Shown: positions 1 through 9,043 of the stretch, in pieces
Numbering within the stretch: the first letter of the stretch is position 1
Layout of the letters: the number at the start of each line of letters is the position of its first letter
Source of the DNA: CAUZSH01 sp963582935
Lineage (GTDB): Bacteria; Pseudomonadota; Gammaproteobacteria; Francisellales; Francisellaceae
Direction: 5' to 3'
NCBI GenBank assembly: GCA_963582935.1
Contig: CAUZSH010000011.1
Span: 1 to 34,658, forward strand
DNA length: 34,658 bases
The notes under the pieces: generated by a model
Told to the model about the DNA's origin: nothing
Seen by the model: only the letters and a program-made list of their open reading frames with translations
Databases searched by the model: none
Translations under genes and position numbers: made by a program

Positions 1-1
1 A

Positions 2-166
2 AATAATTTTAAACATGCTAGCGGTCAATCATTGATGAGCATCGCAAAAGAAAAAATCCAACATGTGTTTAATGCTTATATAAATTCATTGTCAAAAGCA
101 CTATTTCCAGTAGAAGGAGAAAATGCATCTAAAGCACCTGCTTATACGATTGCAATGATGAAATAA
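2..166 (+). CDS. C-terminal end of an unrecognised protein (5' end outside window)
   Basis: An open frame runs in from the left edge and ends at TAA 164-166, giving 54 residues with no stop. The visible part is helix-prone (SIAKEKIQHVFNAYINSLSK) followed by a looser tail ending IAMMK. I do not recognise the family. A helical tail of this kind occurs in phasin-like proteins, but that is only a guess. The next small gene starts 11 bases after the stop, so the two are probably on one transcript. Confidence 0.5.
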   Translation, partial: NNFKHASGQSLMSIAKEKIQHVFNAYINSLSKALFPVEGENASKAPAYTIAMMK

Positions 167-177
167 GGAGATCTATA

Positions 178-285
178 ATGGTAAAGCTTATTCATAAAGT
201 TAGACAATGGTATCGATATCATAGTGCAAAAAATGCTTTTATTACAGAGAGAATGTGTGCGAATAACAGTATGTGGGGCGTTTAA
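178..285 (+). CDS. Small 35-residue basic protein, function unknown
   Basis: ATG at 178 follows a good ribosome binding site (AAGGAG at 165-170, 7-base spacer) and the frame closes at TAA 283-285. The product is rich in basic and aromatic residues in its first half (MVKLIHKVRQWYRYHSAKNA) and ends in WGV. No signal peptide or membrane segment is visible. It lies 11 bases after the preceding stop, so it is likely translated from the same mRNA, and it converges on the dehydrogenase gene, whose stop is about 10 bases away. Size and charge recall the small DUF1127-like proteins of proteobacteria, but the usual LSDREL-type motif is missing, so I do not assign a family. It loosely resembles the 38-residue product at 32102-32218. 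Confidence 0.5.
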   Translation: MVKLIHKVRQWYRYHSAKNAFITERMCANNSMWGV

Positions 286-295
286 AAACATTTCA

Positions 296-3085
296 CTAGA
301 CACTACCGTTATCTAATATTTCTGCAAGCGCATAGTAAGGTATCGAACTATATTCATTTAAGCCGATCTGGCAAGTGCGGTTCGTTGTGACCCCTAAAGT
401 ACATTCTTTAACTTGATCACCAAGTGCTTTTAAGGCACTTTGATTTGTTTCAGGTTGTGAGAAACCTTTATTTCCTGCAAAACCACAGCAAGAGACATCA
501 TTTGGAATAATGACCTCATGCGCTATTTGTTGACATATTTCTTTCAAAATTTTCTCATGGTTTAAAAGCCGAGAGCTGCAAGTAATATGTAAGGCAATTT
601 TTTGATGTTTTGTCTGTATTTGAATGTTTGGCAGGATATGTTGTGCGATAAATTCTGTGCTATCCAATATAGTTGGTTTTGTTGATTTATGTAGCTGATG
701 GCTGCAAGAGCTCATATCGGTGACAACAGGCCATTTCCCTTGTTCACTCAGCTCATAAAGGTAATCTTGAAGTTGTTGTTGATAGCGGTTAGCTTGATTA
801 AAGTCACCCGAACTTATAAAGCTTTGCCCACAACATTGTTTTGCTTTATCGGCAAGAATCACTTCAAATCCTGCTTTTCTCATTAGGCTAAGCATTGCAT
901 CGGAAGTTTGTCGGCTATTTGAAACTTGAGGGTCTTTGCCCATGATTTTGCTGATACATGATGGAAAGTAAACCACTTTATGTTGAGTTGATTTGTTTGT
1001 GTCGCCATTCGTGATCTCAATTTGATGGGAAGATCTTGGTGTATGTTGTAAATAAACGGGTAGACGTTGCGACTTTTGATGCAGTGACTTTGTGAGTGTC
1101 GAAAGTTTTCCCTTGGTGAGAGATTCAATAGAAGCGCTTAGGCTTAATGCGCCTTTCCATGCCCAAGATTGATTGACAAAGCTATAGGGAATGATCTTGC
1201 TAATAACAGAAATATTCTGACTACGTTGTGCTTTTACCCAAGCACCTGTATCGATAGAAACTGGGCATTTTTGCGCACATAATCCGGTGGTCACACAGGA
1301 ATCGATGGCTTCAGATTGAAGTATCTTTTGAATTTTTTCCTGATCGTCTTTATTTAGTGTGTTGCCGGTTTGTGTCTGACGAATTAAGGCGATGCGTTGT
1401 CTGGGTGTGAGGCTATTATTTCGAGTGGGGCAGGCAGGCTCACAAAAACCACACTCCATGCAAGGGTCGATAATACTATCAGCTTGAGGGGTAATCTTAA
1501 AATGCTTGAGGTAAATTTCAGGGTCATCAGATAAAATTACATCGGGGTTTAAAATACCTTTAGGGTCAAGCAAATTTTTGATGTCATGCATGAGCTGATA
1601 GGCAGACTCTCCCCATTCTTTTTTGACAAAAGAAGCCATATTCCTACCTGTGCCATGCTCTGCTTTTAGAGAACCTAATAACTTGTCACTCACTAAGTGT
1701 GCAACGGCTTCCATCAAGCGGCGATAACGGCGAACTTCTTTTTCTTCATCAAATCGAGGCGTAAAAACAAAGTGCAGATTTCCTTCTAACGCGTGTCCAA
1801 AGATGACGGCCTCATGATACTGATAATCTCTAAAAATATTTTGTAGTTCAGAAACGAGTTGTGATAATTTATCTAAAGGTACCGCGACATCTTCAATGAC
1901 CACAGCAGTACCCACGGGCCTCACAGCACCAATAATCGGTAAGGCTGATTTACGCATCTTCCATATTTGAGCGATAAGCTCTTCATCTTGTGTGAACCTA
2001 ATTGCATCAATGAGTTGCTCGTATTGGATAAGGTTATCCACTTCTTGCTGTTGCGATTGAAGTTGACTTTGATCCGCTGCAGTGACTTCAATTAAGAGTA
2101 CAACTTGATGCTTATGTGATGGGTCAAAACTTTTCAACGGCATTTGGTCGGCTTTTTCTGCAGCAATGAGTGATTTTGAATCCATCAGTTCTGCGGTGAC
2201 AACTGAAGTTTTTTTGAGGGATAAAATAGCTTCAGTCGCTTTATAAATATCCTTAAAAAAGAGTAGTGAAGTGGCTCGGTATGAATATTTTGGCAAGGTT
2301 TTATAAGTGATTTCAGCAATGAATCCTAAGGTTCCTTCGGAGCCAATCATTAAATGAGATAGGATTTCAATCGGGTCGCTATAATCGATGAGTGCATTTA
2401 AAGTATAGCCAGTTGTGTTTTTAATCTGATATTTACGCTGAATGAGATTCGCAAGCCGCTTATTTTCTTTGGTCTGAATGGCAAGCTTGGAGAGATGTGA
2501 AAGTAAGGCTTGGTTGTCTTGTTTAAAAGCTTGCACGCTCGTTGCTGATTTTGTATCTAACACACTGCCATTAGCGAGGACAAGTTTGATATCTTTTAAG
2601 GTGTGGTAGGAATTTCCCGTGACACCACAGCACATGCCACTGGCGTTGTTTGCGGCGATGCCTCCAATTTTACAACTATCAATGGAGGCGGGATCAGGTC
2701 CAATTTTGCGTTGGTAAGGGGCCAGTAATCGATTGGCATAGCTTCCAATAATTCCTGGCTGTAAAGTTATGTATTCGCCTTTGTTATGTATCTGATATTG
2801 TTGCCATGTTCCAGGTGTAAGTACGACTAAGACACTATCGGTGACAGCTTGACCAGAAAGGCTGGTGCCTGCAGCTCTAAAGGTAATGGTCACTTGGTGT
2901 TTATTTGCGGCAAGAATGATTTTTTGTATTTCTTCAAGGTTTTTAGCTTTTACAACCAATTTAGGGGTCATTTGATAAAGGCTTGCATCAATGCCTAGTG
3001 CATGGCAAAGAATAGGATCGTCGATGAGTTGTTTGGCATTCAGGAAAGACGATATTTCAGTTTTAAAGACCAGTATTTTGGGCAT
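296..3085 (-). CDS. FAD/Fe-S D-lactate (2-hydroxyacid) dehydrogenase, fused FAD and CCG-domain type
   Basis: This 929-residue protein matches the membrane-associated, quinone-linked D-lactate dehydrogenases of the Dld-II/YdiJ type, which oxidise D-lactate or a related D-2-hydroxyacid to the 2-oxoacid. The N-terminal half is a PCMH-type FAD domain (GTSLSGQAV near residue 75, then GPDPASIDSCKIGGIAANN). The FAD-oxidase C-terminal part ends around residue 520 (KAEHGTGRN, LLDPKGILNPD). Two ferredoxin-like clusters follow: CMECGFCEPACP near 543 and CVTTGLCAQKCP near 600. Two CCG motifs, near 750 and 866, are typical of the GlpC/heterodisulfide reductase module. The length fits the family (about 930-1020). 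It is transcribed alone, divergently from murA. The exact substrate cannot be read from the sequence; D-2-hydroxyglutarate is an alternative to D-lactate. Confidence 0.85.
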   Translation of the reverse strand: MPKILVFKTEISSFLNAKQLIDDPILCHALGIDASLYQMTPKLVVKAKNLEEIQKIILAANKHQVTITFRAAGTSLSGQAVTDSVLVVLTPGTWQQYQIHNKGEYITLQPGIIGSYANRLLAPYQRKIGPDPASIDSCKIGGIAANNASGMCCGVTGNSYHTLKDIKLVLANGSVLDTKSATSVQAFKQDNQALLSHLSKLAIQTKENKRLANLIQRKYQIKNTTGYTLNALIDYSDPIEILSHLMIGSEGTLGFIAEITYKTLPKYSYRATSLLFFKDIYKATEAILSLKKTSVVTAELMDSKSLIAAEKADQMPLKSFDPSHKHQVVLLIEVTAADQSQLQSQQQEVDNLIQYEQLIDAIRFTQDEELIAQIWKMRKSALPIIGAVRPVGTAVVIEDVAVPLDKLSQLVSELQNIFRDYQYHEAVIFGHALEGNLHFVFTPRFDEEKEVRRYRRLMEAVAHLVSDKLLGSLKAEHGTGRNMASFVKKEWGESAYQLMHDIKNLLDPKGILNPDVILSDDPEIYLKHFKITPQADSIIDPCMECGFCEPACPTRNNSLTPRQRIALIRQTQTGNTLNKDDQEKIQKILQSEAIDSCVTTGLCAQKCPVSIDTGAWVKAQRSQNISVISKIIPYSFVNQSWAWKGALSLSASIESLTKGKLSTLTKSLHQKSQRLPVYLQHTPRSSHQIEITNGDTNKSTQHKVVYFPSCISKIMGKDPQVSNSRQTSDAMLSLMRKAGFEVILADKAKQCCGQSFISSGDFNQANRYQQQLQDYLYELSEQGKWPVVTDMSSCSHQLHKSTKPTILDSTEFIAQHILPNIQIQTKHQKIALHITCSSRLLNHEKILKEICQQIAHEVIIPNDVSCCGFAGNKGFSQPETNQSALKALGDQVKECTLGVTTNRTCQIGLNEYSSIPYYALAEILDNGSV

Positions 3086-3262
3086 AAACTACGTACTGTT
3101 TTAGCTTATTATTCTTTTAGCCTACTAGAAAACCCCATATTTTTCCATTATTTATGAGAATATTGCCATAGCAAGTGAGAAATTTGCCAGACACGCCATG
3201 ACATTCTGATGTTGAGTGTCTATCCTTACATTTATTAATAGGTGTAAAAAAAAAGACTTTTA

Positions 3263-4588
3263 GTGAAACTACTGATTGAACCAAAGCAAAACAACTTAAA
3301 TGAAGCGCAGATTCACATTAACGGTGCGAAGAATGCACTGTTACCCTTATTATTTTCAACGCCATTAGTGGATGGAAAAACTTCTTTTACCAATGTACCA
3401 TTGCAGCTGAAGGATTATCAAGGTAGTAAGAAAATACTGACCAGACTAGGTCTTACTTTTGAAGAAGGTCAGGATCGAGTTCAAATTTTAAATAATGGTT
3501 TGGTTCAAGAGGGTGACTTGCCCTCATCTTTGACCAAGGCAACACGTTGTTCATTATATTTGTTAGGAAGTGCCGCTAAAAAGAATGGTCATATTGCCAT
3601 TGGATTGCCTGGAGGCTGTTCTTTTGGCCGAGAGCGCCGTTTTGATTTGCATTTAGATGGCTTGCGAGCATTGAATGCAGAAGTAAGGGTTGAAAATGGA
3701 TTGATTTCAATTCGCCATCTTCGCGACATTGATGTGCAGCATACCTTGGCATTCCCTTCTGTTGGGGCGACAACAAACCTGATTCTTTATGCAACATTAG
3801 GGCACAAAGAGGTAATTTTATCGAATTGTGCCGTAGAGCCTGAAATCATCAATTTGATTAATTTCTTAAATCAATGTGGTGCCAAAATTGCCGTGGACAC
3901 CATTCACCGAGAAGTGGTTGTTCAAGGGGTTACCAGCTTACATGCGTCTGAAATGAAGTTGATTCCTGATCGCATACAAATTATGACTTATGTTGTTTTA
4001 GCAATGATGCACAAAAAAAGGCTGCACTTAAAAGGGGTGACATCATTAGGAAATTTGCAAACGCCTTTGCAGTCTTTGGTTGAGCTTGGGCTGACTTATG
4101 ATTACCAGCCGAAAGAAGGGATCTTAATTATTCATGGTGATCAATTAACTTCATTCAAAGGCCTTGAAATGGTTTGCCAGCCGTATCCTGGATTTCCAAC
4201 GGATTTACAACCGATTTTTGCAATGCTAGGATTGGTTGCGAACAGTGCAGGCACGATCAAGGATAATGTCATTCCAGAACGTACGGCATATTTAGATGAA
4301 ATTATGAAGCTGGGTGCTGAGGTGATGTATAAAGATAGAGGCATTTTAACACAACCCATTAATGAAACATTAAAGGGTGCGGCAATGTGTTGTACAGACC
4401 TTAGAGGCGGGATGGCTTGTGTCATGGCGGCATCGGTGGCAAATGGTCCTTCCATTATCTCTAATGCGGATCAAGTGTTTAGAGGTTATGATAACCTCCT
4501 TGATAACCTTTCTCATTTTATGCATGTGACACATTTAGAAAAAGAACAAATGGTTACGGCTTTGAATGTGCAAAATCAGGTTGCATAG
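3263..4588 (+). CDS. murA: UDP-N-acetylglucosamine 1-carboxyvinyltransferase (MurA-like)
   Basis: The 441-residue product carries the EPT-synthase fold of MurA, which transfers enolpyruvate from PEP to UDP-GlcNAc in the first committed step of peptidoglycan synthesis in the cytoplasm. Family landmarks are NGAKNALLP (the Lys22 loop), ATRCS (Arg91 position), LPGGCSFG with the catalytic Cys at residue 119, EPEIINLINFLNQCGAKI, YPGFPTDLQ (Asp305 position) and DLRGG (Arg397 position). The loop after the Cys reads GRERRFD where typical MurA has ARPVD, a one-residue insertion, so the enzyme is divergent or a paralogue. The start is GTG: an in-frame stop at 3245-3247 excludes anything further upstream. 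The ribosome binding site is poor and follows a run of nine A. murB begins on the next base, supporting a role in the same pathway. Confidence 0.85.
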   Translation: MKLLIEPKQNNLNEAQIHINGAKNALLPLLFSTPLVDGKTSFTNVPLQLKDYQGSKKILTRLGLTFEEGQDRVQILNNGLVQEGDLPSSLTKATRCSLYLLGSAAKKNGHIAIGLPGGCSFGRERRFDLHLDGLRALNAEVRVENGLISIRHLRDIDVQHTLAFPSVGATTNLILYATLGHKEVILSNCAVEPEIINLINFLNQCGAKIAVDTIHREVVVQGVTSLHASEMKLIPDRIQIMTYVVLAMMHKKRLHLKGVTSLGNLQTPLQSLVELGLTYDYQPKEGILIIHGDQLTSFKGLEMVCQPYPGFPTDLQPIFAMLGLVANSAGTIKDNVIPERTAYLDEIMKLGAEVMYKDRGILTQPINETLKGAAMCCTDLRGGMACVMAASVANGPSIISNADQVFRGYDNLLDNLSHFMHVTHLEKEQMVTALNVQNQVA

Positions 4589-5425
4589 GTGTTTGATTTA
4601 ACAGAATATAATACATATAGAGTCGCATCAAAAGCCTCCAATGTTTATTTTCCTAAGTCTATAGAACAAGTCCAAGAGTATTTAAAAAAACATCCTAATG
4701 CCATTATTTTGGGGAATGGAAGTAATATTATTCTGACAAAACCAAATTATGCGGATCAACCTTTTATCATTCTAAGAGAAAATTTTTCACAAATCAGCGT
4801 TGAAGGTTGTCAAGTGACGGCTAATGCAGGTGTTAGCCTACAACAGCTCAGTCTGGTTGCACTTGAACATGAATTGAGTGGTGTGGAGATACTCTATGAT
4901 GTGCCGGCTACGGTGGGGGGTGCTATCTGGATGAATGCAGGCGCTTATGGCGCATCTATTTATGATCACTTGACAGAGGTAACCACCATTCACCGGCATT
5001 CAAGGATCATCAAAACCTATCAAAAATCTGAGATTGAATATGTCTATCGACATACAATGTTTCAGGAAATTCCTGAGGTGATTGTCTCTATTGCTTTTGA
5101 GTTTGCGAAAGCCAATAAAGTTAAAATTAAAGCGAAGATGAATGAGATTTTGATAACTAGACGATTGAAATTACCCCAAGAGCCGAGTGGAGGTAGTGTT
5201 TTTAAGCGCCCAAACTATCATATTTCAGTGGGAGAAATGGTTGAGAATCTTAGCTTAAAAGGCTTTCAAATTGGTGGGGCAATGATTTCTAAAAAACATG
5301 GTGGGGTCATTATTAATCATCATAATGCCACAGCAGATGATATTTATCAGTTAATAGAAAAGATTAAACGTGCGGTATGGGCGCGTTATCAGGTTGCTTT
5401 AGAGTTGGAGCAGGTATTGCTTTAG
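4589..5425 (+). CDS. murB: UDP-N-acetylenolpyruvoylglucosamine reductase (MurB, type II-like)
   Basis: MurB uses NADPH and FAD to reduce the MurA product to UDP-MurNAc. The 278-residue product shows the FAD-binding stretch ILGNGSNIIL near residue 40, the DVPATVGGAIWMNAGAYG motif near 105-120, the Arg of YRHTMF, and EPSGGSVFKRP with the catalytic Ser. The QEPSGGSVFKRP form is typical of the shorter type II enzymes of firmicutes and some proteobacteria rather than the long E. coli type. The start is GTG immediately after the murA TAG, with zero spacing, which points to translational coupling. The N-terminus is short compared with many type II members. A ribosome binding site-like AAGGAG directly follows its stop. 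Confidence 0.9.
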   Translation: MFDLTEYNTYRVASKASNVYFPKSIEQVQEYLKKHPNAIILGNGSNIILTKPNYADQPFIILRENFSQISVEGCQVTANAGVSLQQLSLVALEHELSGVEILYDVPATVGGAIWMNAGAYGASIYDHLTEVTTIHRHSRIIKTYQKSEIEYVYRHTMFQEIPEVIVSIAFEFAKANKVKIKAKMNEILITRRLKLPQEPSGGSVFKRPNYHISVGEMVENLSLKGFQIGGAMISKKHGGVIINHHNATADDIYQLIEKIKRAVWARYQVALELEQVLL

Positions 5426-5459
5426 AAGGAGCATCCATGAATTTGGAGATGATCTTAAG

Positions 5460-5921
5460 TTAAAGCTTGCTTCTATTAACGGCTTCACCCGTTAAAGCAA
5501 CACCCGTCAACCATAAACCATTTTCACAGACGAAAGTGGTGCTACTTTTTGTTTTGTTATTTTTCCAATTTGAATGGATATTGGCAACGGCATCACCACC
5601 CATTTGCAGTGCTTGCTGTTTTAAATCAAGTAATGCGCTGTAAAACACCCAGTTACAAGAGGTTAATGCAGACTTTCCAGCGGCATTAGTACGGTTGCTG
5701 GTTTTAATAGGACCTAAGTTCTTTGAGCCGAGTCCAGCAGGTTCATTAAAGTAGAATTTGAAATCACCGGTTTTTGCTTTCACAGACGCGGGCATATTTT
5801 TCATGGCATCATTGATACTGTAGGTTTGCAAGCCTTTGTTGGCACCACAGCCTGCAAGCACAAGTGCAATAGAAATACCTGCTGTGGCAAGTAGCGTTTT
5901 TTTGATAGTCGTTTTTTTCAT
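5460..5921 (-). CDS. Small lipoprotein of the family often mislabelled 'excinuclease ATPase subunit'
   Basis: The product has a lipoprotein signal (basic KKTTIKK, hydrophobic core, lipobox LAGC), so it should be lipidated and anchored in the envelope. The mature part has the signature of a small proteobacterial family often annotated as an excinuclease subunit without reason: NAAGKSALTSC, ALLDLKQQALQMGGDAVANI, a Cys in TTFVCENG, and GVALTGEAV. Two conserved Cys may form a disulfide. I chose the ATG at 5921 (153 residues), preceded by GTGGAAAAGCCC. A GTG four codons upstream (5933) is possible but lacks a ribosome binding site. It lies downstream of serS on the same strand across about 100 bases. 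Its molecular function is unknown. Confidence 0.8.
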   Translation of the reverse strand: MKKTTIKKTLLATAGISIALVLAGCGANKGLQTYSINDAMKNMPASVKAKTGDFKFYFNEPAGLGSKNLGPIKTSNRTNAAGKSALTSCNWVFYSALLDLKQQALQMGGDAVANIHSNWKNNKTKSSTTFVCENGLWLTGVALTGEAVNRSKL

Positions 5922-6025
5922 GGGCTTTTCCACTTTTTGGATATAAATATATTTAAGAATAAGCTTAGTCTAGTTATTTTATTTTAAATCATCTATGGCG
6001 TTATATAATTTTTAAGGAGAGGGTC

Positions 6026-7312
6026 TTATTGCGCTTGAATCACCGCAAGTCCACCCATATAAGGGCGTAGCACTTCAGGTACGACTACAGAACCATCTTC
6101 TTGTTGATAGTTCTCGAGTACCGCCACTAGGGTGCGACCCACAGCAAGTCCTGAGCCATTAAGTGTATGGACCAGCTCGGGTTTCTTCATGTCACTCCCC
6201 TTATAGCGAGCACGCATTCGGCGTGCTTGATAATCACCACACCAGCTACAAGAAGAAATCTCACGATAAGTATTTTGTGAAGGAATCCAAACTTCAAGGT
6301 CATAAGTCTTTTTAGCTGAGAAGGCCATGTCTCCCATACATAAGGTGAGCACTCGATAAGGGATTTCTAATTTATGTAAAATCGCTTCGGCATGTGAAGT
6401 CAGCTTTTCAAGTTGGGCAAGCCCTTCTTCTGGCTTTGTAATATGTACCATTTCTACTTTTTCAAACTGATGTTGGCGAATCATGCCTCTGGTATCACGA
6501 CCATAGGAGCCCGCTTCACCTCTGAAACAAGGCGTGTGTGAAACGAATTGCAGTGGTAAATCAGCTTCATTAACGACCTCATTGCGAACTAGATTGGTCA
6601 GTGGAACTTCCGCGGTGGGAATCAAACTATAATTAAGTTCACCTGATAGCTGGAAGAGGTCATCTGCAAATTTTGGTAGCTGCCCTGTGCCATAAAGACT
6701 GTCGTTGTTGACCATATAAGGCACATACATTTCAGTGTATCCATGTTCATTTACATGGGTGTTTAGCATGAATTGCGTCAAGGCTCGGTGCATTCTCGCA
6801 ATATGATTGCTCAAAACCACGAAGCGGCTACCTGTGATTTTAGAGGCCATTTTAAAATCCATGCCAGCCAAGTATTCACCAATGTCCACATGATCCTTAA
6901 CCGTAAAGCCAGCATCAAAAGTACGAGGGGTTCCCCAGCTTCTGATTTCGACGTTGTCGCTCTCATCCTTGCCAACAGGCACATCATCATGCGGTAGGTT
7001 TGGCATTTCAAGTAAGTAGGATTCAATGTTTTTTTGTAATGCTTTAAGTGCTTCTTCACATTTTTTAAGTTTATCACCCATTTCCCCCACGGAAGCTAAA
7101 ACCTCTGAGGCATCTTTTCCTTGAGATTTCAACTTGCCAATTTCTTTGGATTTGGCATTACGCTCAGCTTGTAAGGTTTGTGTTTGAGATTGCAACTCGC
7201 GGCGTGCTAATTCAAATCCATTGAACTTATCTATATCTAGGGTGTAGCCACGCTTTGCCAGTTGTGCGGCAACCGTGTCGATATCTGTTCGGAGCAGTTT
7301 AGCATCTAACAT
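6026..7312 (-). CDS. serS: Seryl-tRNA synthetase
   Basis: Class II aminoacyl-tRNA synthetase that charges tRNA-Ser and, by family knowledge, tRNA-Sec. The 428-residue length is standard. Residues about 28-105 form the long charged coiled-coil arm that grips the tRNA (ERNAKSKEIGKLK onward). The catalytic domain shows the TAEVPLTN serine site, motif 2 (FRGEAGSYGRDTRGMIRQHQF) and motif 3 (NGSGLAVGRTLVAVLENYQ). The gene lies 41 bases downstream of gpmI on the same strand, so the two probably share a transcript. The first codon is ATG and the protein starts MLDAKLLRTD, as is usual for SerS. Confidence 0.97.
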   Translation of the reverse strand: MLDAKLLRTDIDTVAAQLAKRGYTLDIDKFNGFELARRELQSQTQTLQAERNAKSKEIGKLKSQGKDASEVLASVGEMGDKLKKCEEALKALQKNIESYLLEMPNLPHDDVPVGKDESDNVEIRSWGTPRTFDAGFTVKDHVDIGEYLAGMDFKMASKITGSRFVVLSNHIARMHRALTQFMLNTHVNEHGYTEMYVPYMVNNDSLYGTGQLPKFADDLFQLSGELNYSLIPTAEVPLTNLVRNEVVNEADLPLQFVSHTPCFRGEAGSYGRDTRGMIRQHQFEKVEMVHITKPEEGLAQLEKLTSHAEAILHKLEIPYRVLTLCMGDMAFSAKKTYDLEVWIPSQNTYREISSCSWCGDYQARRMRARYKGSDMKKPELVHTLNGSGLAVGRTLVAVLENYQQEDGSVVVPEVLRPYMGGLAVIQAQ

Positions 7313-7353
7313 TTGTCATTCCTTATCATTATTTTAGGATAAATAAGTCTTAA

Positions 7354-8892
7354 TTATTTCGGGTCAAAAAGTGCACGTCCAGTCATCTCTTTAGGGGGCT
7401 CAATACCCATTAAGGTTAGCATAGTGGGTGCAATGTCTGACAATCGACCGTTATTATATTTGACTTCTGCGTTTCGTCCAACATAAATTAGGGGTACAGG
7501 GTTCGTTGTGTGAGCCGTATGCGGTTTTCCGGTGATGGGATCTACCATCATATCAGAGTTTCCATGATCTGCGGTAATCAGTGCTTCACCGCCCACCTCT
7601 TGTGTGGCAGTAATGACTTTATAAACGCATTGATCGAGCGCTTCAATCGCTTTGATGGCCGCGCTATATTTTCCGGTATGCCCCACCATGTCCGAGTTGG
7701 CATAGTTGCAAATAATCACATTATATTTTCCAGAATGGATGGCACCTACCAGTTTATCTGTGAGTTCGTAGGCACTCATTTCAGGTTGAAGGTCATAAGT
7801 TGCCACATCAGGAGATTTTACTAGGATGCGATCTTCGCCCTTAAAGGGTTGCTCAATGCCACCGTTAAAGAAAAATGTCACATGTGCATATTTTTCAGTT
7901 TCTGCAATGCGAAGTTGTGTTAATCCAAGGTCTGCTAGATATTGCCCGAATACATTTTTGAGCATAATCGGCGAATAAGCGGAGGGTGCTTTAATGGCTT
8001 CTGCGAATTGTGTTAAGGTCACAAAGTGGCAGTGTGGGCGCACCTTTCGTGTAAATCCATCGAAATCATTATTGGCAAAAGCATAGGCGAGTGCACGGGC
8101 ACGATCTGCTCTAAAGTTCATATAGATAAGGGCATCACCATCGCCGAGCTTGACAGCAGGGTGAGCTGAATCTTCAATAATGGTCGCACTGACAAATTCA
8201 TCATTTTCATTGCGATCATAGGCTTGTTCTAAACCTTTTATGGCTGTTGTGGCAGTGTATCTTGCTTCACCCTCTGTTAAAAGGTTGTAAGCTTGTTCAA
8301 CACGATCCCAGCGACTATCACGATCCATGGCGAAGTAACGGCCACATAGCGAGGCAATACGCCCGACATTCAGGTCTTGTAATAAGTCATCAATTTCAGT
8401 AATCCAAGGTAAAGCACTTTGAGGTGGCGTATCTCTGCCGTCCAAAAAAGCATGGACATAAATTTCCTGAGCACCCCGTTTGTGCGCCACCAAGATCATG
8501 GCGCGGATATGATCAATATGGCTATGTACGCCACCGGGTGATAAAAGCCCCATAATATGTACGGCTTTATTTTGTTGGATTGCGCTATCAATGGCTTTAC
8601 TGAGTTCAATATTTTTGGCGAAGGAACCATCTTTGATTTCATTATCAATGCGGGAGAGTTCTTGATAAACAATACGTCCAGAGCCAATATTTACATGTCC
8701 GACTTCAGAATTTCCCATTTGTCCATTCGGTAAGCCCACATCTTTGCCCGATGCATCAATAAGGGTGTGAGGGTAGTTTTCCCAAAGGTGATCCCAGTTT
8801 GGTTTATTTGCATTGTTGATAGCATTGTCTTTATCTTCTTCTCGATAACCCCAGCCGTCTAAAATTAATAATACCAATGGTTTTTTCTGCAT
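7354..8892 (-). CDS. gpmI: 2,3-bisphosphoglycerate-independent phosphoglycerate mutase
   Basis: Interconverts 3- and 2-phosphoglycerate in glycolysis and gluconeogenesis using two Mn2+ ions and a phosphoserine intermediate. The 512-residue length is typical. Metal-binding and catalytic motifs are visible: LLILDGWGYR at the N-terminus, GQMGNSEVGHVNIGSGR with the catalytic Ser near residue 62, FLDGRDTPP near 150, NYANSDMVGHTG near 405 and ITADHGNSDMM near 445. The ATG start gives the usual MQKKPLVLLILDGWG opening. It is the first gene of a probable minus-strand unit with serS and is divergent from nadK across about 150 bases, where no strong promoter stands out to me. Confidence 0.97.
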   Translation of the reverse strand: MQKKPLVLLILDGWGYREEDKDNAINNANKPNWDHLWENYPHTLIDASGKDVGLPNGQMGNSEVGHVNIGSGRIVYQELSRIDNEIKDGSFAKNIELSKAIDSAIQQNKAVHIMGLLSPGGVHSHIDHIRAMILVAHKRGAQEIYVHAFLDGRDTPPQSALPWITEIDDLLQDLNVGRIASLCGRYFAMDRDSRWDRVEQAYNLLTEGEARYTATTAIKGLEQAYDRNENDEFVSATIIEDSAHPAVKLGDGDALIYMNFRADRARALAYAFANNDFDGFTRKVRPHCHFVTLTQFAEAIKAPSAYSPIMLKNVFGQYLADLGLTQLRIAETEKYAHVTFFFNGGIEQPFKGEDRILVKSPDVATYDLQPEMSAYELTDKLVGAIHSGKYNVIICNYANSDMVGHTGKYSAAIKAIEALDQCVYKVITATQEVGGEALITADHGNSDMMVDPITGKPHTAHTTNPVPLIYVGRNAEVKYNNGRLSDIAPTMLTLMGIEPPKEMTGRALFDPK

Positions 8893-9043
8893 AGTACGAT
8901 ACTCTCTGATAGCGATGTCAATATTGTATGATTCATACGCCTAAATTGCTAGCCAATAAGCCTCGAAGACAATGTTCCATTTGCTATTAAGCACAATTAT
9001 TCCTTAGAATGTGTGAGACTGTTAGTAATTAAGGAATAGACCG

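Noticed and set aside
4141..4455. 104-codon open frame on the minus strand
   Set aside because: Antisense within murA with no independent start signals.
5437..5463. Eight-codon frame (MNLEMILS) with a good AAGGAG site right after murB
   Set aside because: Too short to support as a gene and it runs into the stop of the convergent lipoprotein gene. It may be the remnant start of a lost downstream gene.
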